A DNA stretch of 12,918 nt, taken from positions 1 through 12,918 of the forward strand of contig WNEB01000024.1 of NCBI GenBank assembly GCA_009914575.1, given 5' to 3'. This stretch comes from Burkholderia gladioli. GTDB lineage: Bacteria > Pseudomonadota > Gammaproteobacteria > Burkholderiales > Burkholderiaceae. Positions 8,055 to 12,918 of this stretch are shown in pieces. Position numbers and translations under genes: made by a program. A model generated the notes under the pieces. It was not told the origin of the DNA. It ran no database searches and saw nothing but the letters and a program-made list of their open reading frames with translations. Numbering within the stretch: position 1 is the first letter of the stretch; each line of letters starts with the position of its first letter.

Positions 8055-8570
8055 AAGATCGGAGCCGGCCTGCGGCTCGGTCAGGTTCATCGTGCCGGTC
8101 CACTCGCCGGAGATCAGCTTCGGCACGTAGCGCGATTTCTGTTCGTCGCTGCCGGCTGTGAGCAGCGCCTCGATGGCGCCGTCGGTCAGCAGCGGGCACA
8201 ACGCGAACGACAGATTCGAGGCGTTGAGCATCTCGATGCACGGCGTGGCGATCAGCTTCGGCAAGCCCTGGCCGTCGTATTCGACCGGATGCTGCAGCCC
8301 TTGCCAGCCGCCCGCGACGAACTGGCGGAACGCATCGCCGAAACCGGTCGTCGCCGTCACCGCGCCCTGGCGCCATGTGCTGGGCTGCCTGTCGCCTTCG
8401 ACGTTCAGCGGCGCGAGCACCTCGCCGCAGAACTTCGCCGACTCGTCCAGCACGGCCTGCGCCGTGTCGAAGCCAGCGTCCTCGAAGCCGGGCAGCTTCG
8501 CGACGTCGTCGATGCCGGCCAGTTCCTTCATCACGAACAGCATGTCCTTGACGGGCGCGATGTAGCTCAT
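7770..8570 (-). pseudogene. Acyl-CoA dehydrogenase, N-terminal 171 residues fused to a foreign tail
   Basis: The ORF begins MSYIAPVKDMLFVMKELAGI, the N-terminus of the ~595-residue acyl-CoA dehydrogenases that accompany ETF in beta-proteobacteria. The match runs through NLSFALCPLLTDGAIEALL to the flavin-site motif TMNLTEPQAGSDL (160-172). After that the dehydrogenase sequence stops at about base 8055: the rest of the beta domain, the catalytic Glu and the C-terminal helices are missing. The frame continues into an unrelated tail. The 266-residue product cannot be an active dehydrogenase. A GAGGAG ribosome-binding site (8580-8575) precedes the ATG, so translation initiation looks intact. etfBA lies upstream on the same strand behind a strong terminator, and I see no separate promoter. 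An internal deletion is the simplest explanation; misassembly is the alternative. Confidence 0.85.
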
Positions 8571-8600
8571 GGTGCTCCTCTCCTCTGTCTGCTTATGGTC

Positions 8601-8630
8601 AAAAAAAAGGGGCGCTCGCTGCGCCCCTTT
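8601..8630 (-). terminator. Intrinsic terminator after etfA
   Basis: On the minus strand, AAAGGGGCGC (8630-8621) pairs with GCGCCCCTTT (8615-8606) around a five-base loop, and eight consecutive T follow (8608-8601). It lies 49 bases after the etfA stop and 31 bases before the acyl-CoA dehydrogenase start, so it should end the etfBA transcript and cut the dehydrogenase off from it. Confidence 0.9.
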
Positions 8631-8678
8631 GTCGTGCTTGTCAGCGCATCGTGATCCGAAGCGCGTGGCGGCTCGCGA

Positions 8679-9614
8679 TCAGCCGAGCGCCGTCACGAGT
8701 TCCGGCACGACCGTGAACAGATCGCCCACGATGCCGTAATCGGCCACGCTGAAAATCGGCGCTTCCTCGTCCTTGTTGATCGCGACGATCACCTTCGAGG
8801 CCTTCATCCCGGCCAAGTGCTGGATCGCACCCGAGATGCCCACCGCGATGTACAGCTGCGGCGCGACGATCTTGCCCGTCTGCCCAACCTGGAAATCGTT
8901 CGGCACGTAGCCCGCGTCCACCGCCGCGCGCGAAGCGCCCAGCGCGGCACCCAGCTTGTCGGCCAGCGGCTCCAGCGTCGCCGTGTAGTTCTCGCCGCTG
9001 CCCAGGCCGCGGCCGCCCGACACGATGATCTTCGCGCTCGTCAGCTCCGGGCGGTCCAGCTTCGTCACTTCGCGGTTCACGAACTGCGACTTGCCCGAAT
9101 CGACCGCCGCCTCGATCGTCTCGACTGCCGCGCTGCCGCCTTCGACCGCCACCGGATCGAAGCCCGTCGCGCGCACCGTGATCACCTTGATCGGGTCGCT
9201 CGACTGCACCGTCGCGATCGCGTTGCCGGCGTAGATCGGGCGCTCGAACGTGTCGGCGCTGTCCACCGCGGTGATGTCGGAGATCTGCGCGACGTCGAGC
9301 TTCGCGGCGATGCGCGGCGCGACGTTCTTGCCGTAGGCCGTAGCGGGCGCGAGGATATGCGAGTAGTCCTTCGCAATGTTCAGCACCGTCGCTTCGACGT
9401 TTTCGGCCAGACCTTCGGCCAGATGCGGCGCGTCGGCCAGCAGGACTTTCGATACGCCCGCGATCTTCGCGGCGGCGTCCGCTGCGGCCTGGGCGTTGCC
9501 GCCCGCCACCAGCACGTGAATGTCGCCGCCGATCTTTTGTGCTGCGGCCACCGTGTTCAGCGTCGCGGCCTTGATCGAGGCATTGTCGTGTTCGGCAATG
9601 ATCAGAATCGTCAT
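8679..9614 (-). CDS. etfA: Electron transfer flavoprotein alpha subunit
   Basis: EtfA binds FAD and, with EtfB, passes electrons from acyl-CoA and related dehydrogenases to ETF:ubiquinone oxidoreductase. The protein has 311 residues. The N-terminal Rossmann-like domain starts [10 protein letters not shown]. The C-terminal FAD domain shows [12 protein letters not shown] (199-210), GASRAAVD (226-233), VGQTGK (243-248) and [13 protein letters not shown] (258-270), the order of the family signature. A GGGGAG ribosome-binding site sits in the 12-base gap after etfB, indicating one transcript. A strong terminator follows. No disruption is seen. Confidence 0.97.
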   Translation of the reverse strand: MTILIIAEHDNASIKAATLNTVAAAQKIGGDIHVLVAGGNAQAAADAAAKIAGVSKVLLADAPHLAEGLAENVEATVLNIAKDYSHILAPATAYGKNVAPRIAAKLDVAQISDITAVDSADTFERPIYAGNAIATVQSSDPIKVITVRATGFDPVAVEGGSAAVETIEAAVDSGKSQFVNREVTKLDRPELTSAKIIVSGGRGLGSGENYTATLEPLADKLGAALGASRAAVDAGYVPNDFQVGQTGKIVAPQLYIAVGISGAIQHLAGMKASKVIVAINKDEEAPIFSVADYGIVGDLFTVVPELVTALG

Positions 9615-9626
9615 CTTTGTCTCCCC

Positions 9627-10385
9627 TTACAGCACTTTCGCTTCGGTCTTCAGCTTCTCGACCAGCGTCTTCACGTCGGCCACCTTCACACCCGCTGCGC
9701 GCTTCGGCGGCTCGGCCACCTTCAGCGTCTTCAGGCGTGGTGCGATATCCACACCGAGGTCTTCCGGCTTCACGTTTTCCAGGGGTTTCTTCTTCGCCTT
9801 CATGATGTTCGGCAGCGTCACGTAACGCGGCTCGTTCAGGCGAAGAGCGGTTGTGACCACGGCCGGCAGCGTCAGCGCGAGCGTTTCCGAGCCGCCATCC
9901 ACTTCGCGCGCCACGGTTGCCTTGCCGTCGGCGATCGTCAGCTTCGAGGCGAACGTCGCCTGCGGCAGGCCCGCCAGCGCGGCCAGCATCTGGCCCGTTT
10001 GATTCGAATCGTCGTCGATCGCCTGCTTGCCGAGGATCACCAGTTGCGGCTGCTCCTTGTCGACCAGCCCCTTGAGGAGCTTCGCCACCGCCAGCGGCTC
10101 CACGCCTGCATCGACCGAACCGGCTTCCACCAGAATCGCGCGATCCGCACCGATCGCCAGCGCCGTGCGCAGTGTTTCCTGCGCCTGTGCCACGCCGATC
10201 GACACCGCGATCACTTCCGTCGCCACGCCCGCTTCCTTCAGGCGCACCGCCTCTTCAACGGCAATCTCGTCGAACGGGTTCATCGACATCTTCACGTTCG
10301 CGATATCGACGCCCGTTCCGTCCGACTTCACGCGAACCTTCACGTTGTAGTCGACCACTCTTTTTACCGGCACCAGGATTTTCAT
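9627..10385 (-). CDS. etfB: Electron transfer flavoprotein beta subunit
   Basis: EtfB binds AMP and forms the ETF heterodimer with EtfA. I start it at ATG 10385-10383 ([20 protein letters not shown]), giving 252 residues. A GTG two codons upstream is also open, but the ATG has a GGAG site nine bases before it and matches the family. [15 protein letters not shown] (119-133) is the nucleotide-binding loop. [20 protein letters not shown] (183-202) is the ETF-beta signature and partner-recognition loop. It is the first gene of etfBA, with a candidate promoter at 10426-10455 and a 12-bp palindrome further upstream. Confidence 0.97.
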   Translation of the reverse strand: MKILVPVKRVVDYNVKVRVKSDGTGVDIANVKMSMNPFDEIAVEEAVRLKEAGVATEVIAVSIGVAQAQETLRTALAIGADRAILVEAGSVDAGVEPLAVAKLLKGLVDKEQPQLVILGKQAIDDDSNQTGQMLAALAGLPQATFASKLTIADGKATVAREVDGGSETLALTLPAVVTTALRLNEPRYVTLPNIMKAKKKPLENVKPEDLGVDIAPRLKTLKVAEPPKRAAGVKVADVKTLVEKLKTEAKVL

Positions 10386-10425
10386 GCACACGCTCCAAAG
10401 TTACGAATACGACCGACGGCCATTT

Positions 10426-10455
10426 TTTATAGCGTCGCCGCCAACAGGGCGGCAA
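10426..10455 (-). promoter_or_regulatory. Candidate promoter of etfBA
   Basis: On the minus strand TTGCCG (10455-10450) and TATAAA (10431-10426) are separated by 18 bases, a fair sigma-70 pattern. The -10 box is 40 bases upstream of the etfB ATG. No other gene on this strand starts nearby. Confidence 0.5.
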
Positions 10456-10518
10456 GCGGAGCCATCTGGCCCCTCGATCGACGAGGATAACGTCATTCGG
10501 CGACACGCCGGTAATAGC

Positions 10519-10530
10519 GAACGATCGTTC
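10519..10530. promoter_or_regulatory. 12-bp palindrome GAACGATCGTTC upstream of etfB, possible TetR-type operator
   Basis: GAACGATCGTTC is a perfect palindrome in an AT-richer patch (ATAG before it, TATTTTA after). It overlaps the -10 position of a weaker second candidate promoter on the minus strand (TTGAGG at 10556-10551, then 17 bases). Short palindromes of this form are typical operators of TetR-family repressors. Beta-proteobacterial fatty-acid degradation genes, including etf, are known targets of such regulators. No regulator gene is in the window, so the assignment is inference. Confidence 0.4.
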
Positions 10531-10626
10531 TATTTTAGGGGAGAAAAATCCCTCAAGCCAAGCGCGGGTTCTGGACCCTCGCCTCTAATTGGCGGCACGC
10601 GCGATGCTGCGTCGCCTGGCGGACCG

Positions 10627-10654
10627 CCCAGCCGACCGGCACGGGCCGGCTGGG
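10627..10654 (-). terminator. GC-rich hairpin after metI, possible weak terminator
   Basis: CCCAGCCG (10627-10634) and CGGCTGGG (10647-10654) can pair over a 12-base loop eight bases beyond the metI stop. There is no T run after it on the minus strand, so an efficient intrinsic terminator is doubtful. A Rho-dependent end or simple chance pairing is possible. Confidence 0.3.
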
Positions 10655-10661
10655 GGCCTTG

Positions 10662-11315
10662 TCAACGGTGGATCAGGCGGCGCACCAGCCAGTCGCCGAA
10701 CGACTGCACGATCTGCACGAACACGATCAGGATCGCCACGACCGTCCACATCACGTCCGGTTCGTAGCGCTGATAACCGTAGCGGATGCCGAGGTCGCCC
10801 AGGCCGCCGCCGCCGATCGCGCCAGCCATCGCCGAATAGCCGACCAGCGACACGAACGTGATGGTCAGGCCGGCCACGATGCCGGGCCACGCCTCGGGCA
10901 GCAGCACCTTGAACACGATCTGGCGCGTGGTGGCGCCCATCGCGAGCGCCGCCTCGATCAGGCCCCGATCGACTTCGCGCAGCGCCGTCTCGACCAGCCG
11001 CGCGATGAACGGCGCAGAAGCCAGCGTCAGCGGCACCACGGCCGCGGCCGTGCCGATCGACGAACCGACGATCAGCCGCGTGAATGGGATCACCGCGACC
11101 AGCAGGATGATGAACGGCGTCGAACGCGCCGCATTGACGAGGCCGCCGAGCAGCCGGTTGACGGCGAGGTTCTGCAGCACGCCCTGGCGATCGGTCAGGT
11201 ACAGCAGCACGCCGAGCGGCAGCCCCACCAGCGCGCCGACCACGCCGGAGATGCCGACCATGATCAGCGTCTCCCAGAACGACTGCACGAACATATCCAG
11301 CATTTCACTCAACAT
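10662..11315 (-). CDS. metI: Methionine ABC transporter permease
   Basis: MetI is the inner-membrane permease of the MetNIQ importer for D- and L-methionine. It has 217 residues, the same length as in E. coli. It is strongly hydrophobic, with about five membrane segments (near 14-40, 50-80, 84-108, 142-172 and 188-207). The EAA coupling motif [20 protein letters not shown] (121-140) contacts the ATPase. A GAGGAG site (11328-11323) precedes the ATG inside the end of metN, and the two genes overlap by 11 bases, so they are translationally coupled. No metQ follows; the next gene on this strand is etfB, 276 bases on. Confidence 0.95.
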   Translation of the reverse strand: MLSEMLDMFVQSFWETLIMVGISGVVGALVGLPLGVLLYLTDRQGVLQNLAVNRLLGGLVNAARSTPFIILLVAVIPFTRLIVGSSIGTAAAVVPLTLASAPFIARLVETALREVDRGLIEAALAMGATTRQIVFKVLLPEAWPGIVAGLTITFVSLVGYSAMAGAIGGGGLGDLGIRYGYQRYEPDVMWTVVAILIVFVQIVQSFGDWLVRRLIHR

Positions 11316-12339
11316 GCGACAACTCCTCGACCACCACGCCCTGCTCGCGCAAATACGCGAGCGCCTCGCCGACCTTGCCGGGTTCGCCGCCCGCGAGCAC
11401 CGCGAGCGAGCCGAACGGCTGCCCCTGAATCTCGTCGATCTGGCCGTGCAGGATGTTGAAATCCAGTTCGTAGCGGCGGATCGTCTCCGACAGTATCGGC
11501 TGGTCGACGCCGTTGCCGGCGAACGCCAGACGCAGCAGATGGCTGCGGCCGCCCTTGAGCTTCTCGGCGACGCGCGCCTTAAGCGCCGGCGGCAGTTCCT
11601 GCGCGATCACGTCGCCGATCAGCGCGCGCGTGACTTCGTGATGCGGCTGCATGAACACGTCGATGACGAGACCGGTTTCCACCACGCGGCCGGCGTCGAG
11701 CACGGCCATGCGATCGCACACCTGCTTGATCACTTCCATCTGGTGCGTGATCAGCACGATCGTCAGGCCGAGTTCGCGGTTGATCTTGCGCAGCAGGTCG
11801 AGAATCGCGCGCGTGGTTTCGGGATCGAGCGCCGAGGTGGCTTCGTCCGACAGCAGCACCTTCGGCTTGCTGGCCAGCGCGCGGGCAATGCCGACGCGCT
11901 GTTTCTGGCCGCCGCTGATCTGCGACGGATAGCGATCCTTCTGCGCCGTCAGTCCGACCAGATCGAGCAGCGGCAGCACGGTGGCATCGATCTGCGCGCG
12001 CTTCGCGCCGGCCAGCTCGAGCGGCAGCGCGACGTTCTGATAGACGGTACGCGACGACAACAGGTTGAAGTGCTGGAAAATCATGCCGATATCGCGGCGC
12101 GCGGCGCGCAGATCGTCGGCGGACAGCCGCGTCAGGTTGCGACCGTCGACCACCACCTCGCCCTCGGTCGGGCGCGTCAGCAGGTTGATGGTGCGCACCA
12201 GCGTGCTCTTGCCGGCGCCGCTGCGGCCGATGATGCCGAACACCTCGCCGCGGGGAATCGTCAGATTGACGTTGCGCAGCGCTTCGGTCCAGCCTTGCGG
12301 CCCGGCGAATCGCTGCGAGAGGTTGCGAATTTCGATCAT
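11305..12339 (-). CDS. metN: Methionine ABC transporter ATP-binding protein
   Basis: MetN is the cytoplasmic ATPase driving methionine import. I start it at ATG 12339-12337 ([13 protein letters not shown]), giving 344 residues as in the family; a longer upstream frame adds 21 unlikely residues. It shows Walker [10 protein letters not shown] (38-46), Q-loop Gln89 in IFQHFNLL, signature [15 protein letters not shown] (141-155), Walker [10 protein letters not shown] (161-169) with Glu166, and H-loop His199. The C-terminal ~80 residues form the regulatory domain (NIL type) that binds methionine and inhibits transport. The ribosome-binding site is weak. TAAAAT at 12426-12421 is a possible -10 box, and the IS3 fragment ends 105 bases upstream of the start. 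Confidence 0.96.
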   Translation of the reverse strand: MIEIRNLSQRFAGPQGWTEALRNVNLTIPRGEVFGIIGRSGAGKSTLVRTINLLTRPTEGEVVVDGRNLTRLSADDLRAARRDIGMIFQHFNLLSSRTVYQNVALPLELAGAKRAQIDATVLPLLDLVGLTAQKDRYPSQISGGQKQRVGIARALASKPKVLLSDEATSALDPETTRAILDLLRKINRELGLTIVLITHQMEVIKQVCDRMAVLDAGRVVETGLVIDVFMQPHHEVTRALIGDVIAQELPPALKARVAEKLKGGRSHLLRLAFAGNGVDQPILSETIRRYELDFNILHGQIDEIQGQPFGSLAVLAGGEPGKVGEALAYLREQGVVVEELSHVE

Positions 12340-12443
12340 GTAAACAAAACGGCGGGAGCTGCGAGGCCGATCGTGTCGGGCATCGCCGGCTGCCTCCGTC
12401 ATATCCGGGAATAGCCGCCCATTTTAACGCACACACCTCATTT

Positions 12444-12800
12444 TGATCTTGCCCCTGATTTACGGTCACCTATCTAAGCGACATTGGCCAGCTCGTACTG
12501 CTCTGGGCTGAGGTAGCCCAGGGTCGAGTGCAGCCGGATCCGATTGTAGTCAACCTCAATGTAGTCAAACACATGAGCCTTGGCCTGCTCCCGTGTGGCG
12601 AGGTGTTCACCATGGATGGCCTCGACCTTCAGACTGTGGTTCCAACTCTCCATTGCTGCGTTGTCGTAGCAGTTGCCTCTGGCACTCATGCTGGCGATCA
12701 AAGCGTATTGCTCCAACAGGGCGCGGTGCTCGCGCGAGCAGTATTGGCTACCACGGTCAGTATGCACGATCACTCCCCGAGGCCGCTTGCGGGCGGTGTC
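12444..12800 (-). mobile_element. IS3-family element, truncated at its 5' side
   Basis: Only the downstream part of an IS3-family insertion sequence remains. The transposase tail ends at 12474, and the sequence after it closes with GGGGCAAGATCA on the minus strand (to 12444). The final CA suits the TG...CA ends of this family, so I place the right end there. Upstream the element stops at about 12792-12800, inside or next to the right copy of the 29-base motif. The left half, OrfA and the other terminal repeat are absent, so it cannot move itself. Confidence 0.7.
12474..12800 (-). pseudogene. IS3-family transposase OrfB, C-terminal fragment
   Basis: The frame reads [19 protein letters not shown], then [19 protein letters not shown] and [19 protein letters not shown], ending at TAG 12476-12474. 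This is the C-terminal half of the DDE integrase domain (rve superfamily). HTDRGSQY holds the second Asp and DNAAMESW the Glu. The first Asp and all of the N-terminal half are missing, so it is inactive. A GTG at 12773 is an internal Val codon of the family, not a true start. The frame continues upstream into the 29-base motif ([11 protein letters not shown]) and meets a TGA. Confidence 0.88.
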
Positions 12801-12820
12801 CCATTCGTAGTTGAAGGTTG
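12792..12820 (-). repeat. 29-base motif, right copy of an inverted pair
   Basis: This is the minus-strand partner of 178-206, with 27 of 29 identical bases; aa replaces tt after the first 15 bases. It touches the truncated upstream edge of the IS3 transposase fragment. Confidence 0.7.
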
Positions 12821-12840
12821 GGACGGCGGGGTTTCATAGA

Positions 12841-12918
12841 TTAGGCAGACTCCCGATCATGGTCAACGCGTTTTTCGAGTGATCGATGCAGGGCGACGGC
12901 GAGGATCCAGAGGTCGTT
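12841..12918 (-). other. Right edge, short open frame of unknown nature
   Basis: From the window edge a minus-strand frame of 25 codons (NDLWILAVALHRSLEKR, then VDHDRESA) ends at TAA 12843-12841. A second minus-strand frame (HSKNALTMIGSLPNL, then TGA at 12836-12834) is also open, so coding is uncertain. Because it abuts the IS3 scrap and the 29-base motif it may be the tail of another mobile-element gene, but I do not recognise it. Confidence 0.3.

Noticed and set aside
12340..12402. Longer MetN beginning [11 protein letters not shown]
   Set aside because: The extra 21 residues do not belong to the family, and [11 protein letters not shown] is the normal start.
1..12918. CRISPR array, tRNA, rRNA, riboswitch or phage attachment site
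   Set aside because: I saw no regularly spaced repeats, tRNA cloverleaf, rRNA sequence or SAM-riboswitch-like leader before metN.

Overview
The window is bacterial, GC-rich and tightly packed. Its housekeeping genes (uvrD, valS, galU, etfBA, metNI) read like those of Burkholderia sensu lato. The wording of UvrD, GalU and ETF recalls the B. gladioli/glumae group, but that is inference from memory of the families, not a database match. Intact genes sit next to several broken ones and next to scraps of mobile elements at both ends. This looks like a chromosome in early decay or recent rearrangement, for example a host-restricted lineage, rather than a dedicated accessory island.

Layout. 1-102 (-): start of an unrecognised gene cut by the window edge. 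178-426 (+): a mobile-element scrap, comprising a 29-base motif, the C-terminal tail of a group II intron reverse transcriptase/maturase, and intron domains V and VI. 464-1302 (-): 5'-methylthioadenosine/S-adenosylhomocysteine nucleosidase broken by a one-base frameshift. 1299-3668 (-): uvrD, whose stop overlaps the nucleosidase start. 3669-3880: divergent uvrD/valS promoter region with two perfect dyads. 3881-6733 (+): valS. 6822-7703 (+): galU, closed by a strong terminator at 7744-7771 that also serves the gene converging on it. 7770-8570 (-): a chimeric ORF, with the first ~171 residues of a ~595-residue acyl-CoA dehydrogenase joined in frame to the tail of another protein. 8601-8630: strong terminator for etfBA. 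8679-9614 and 9627-10385 (-): etfA and etfB. 10386-10661: etfB promoter region with a 12-bp palindrome. 10662-12339 (-): metI and metN. 12444-12800 (-): a 5'-truncated IS3-family element, followed by an unexplained right edge.

How the genes work together. ETF carries electrons from acyl-CoA dehydrogenases to the quinone pool, and the dehydrogenase beside it has lost its active-site half here. MetNI is the ATPase and permease of a methionine importer, but no MetQ binding protein is in the window. UvrD and the broken nucleosidase were a translationally coupled pair. ValS and GalU are housekeeping enzymes on the opposite strand.

I did not find a convincing new biological system. The most informative signals are the acyl-CoA dehydrogenase chimera, the nucleosidase frameshift, the fossil group II intron, and an inverted pair of 29-base motifs that abut the mobile fragments at both ends.
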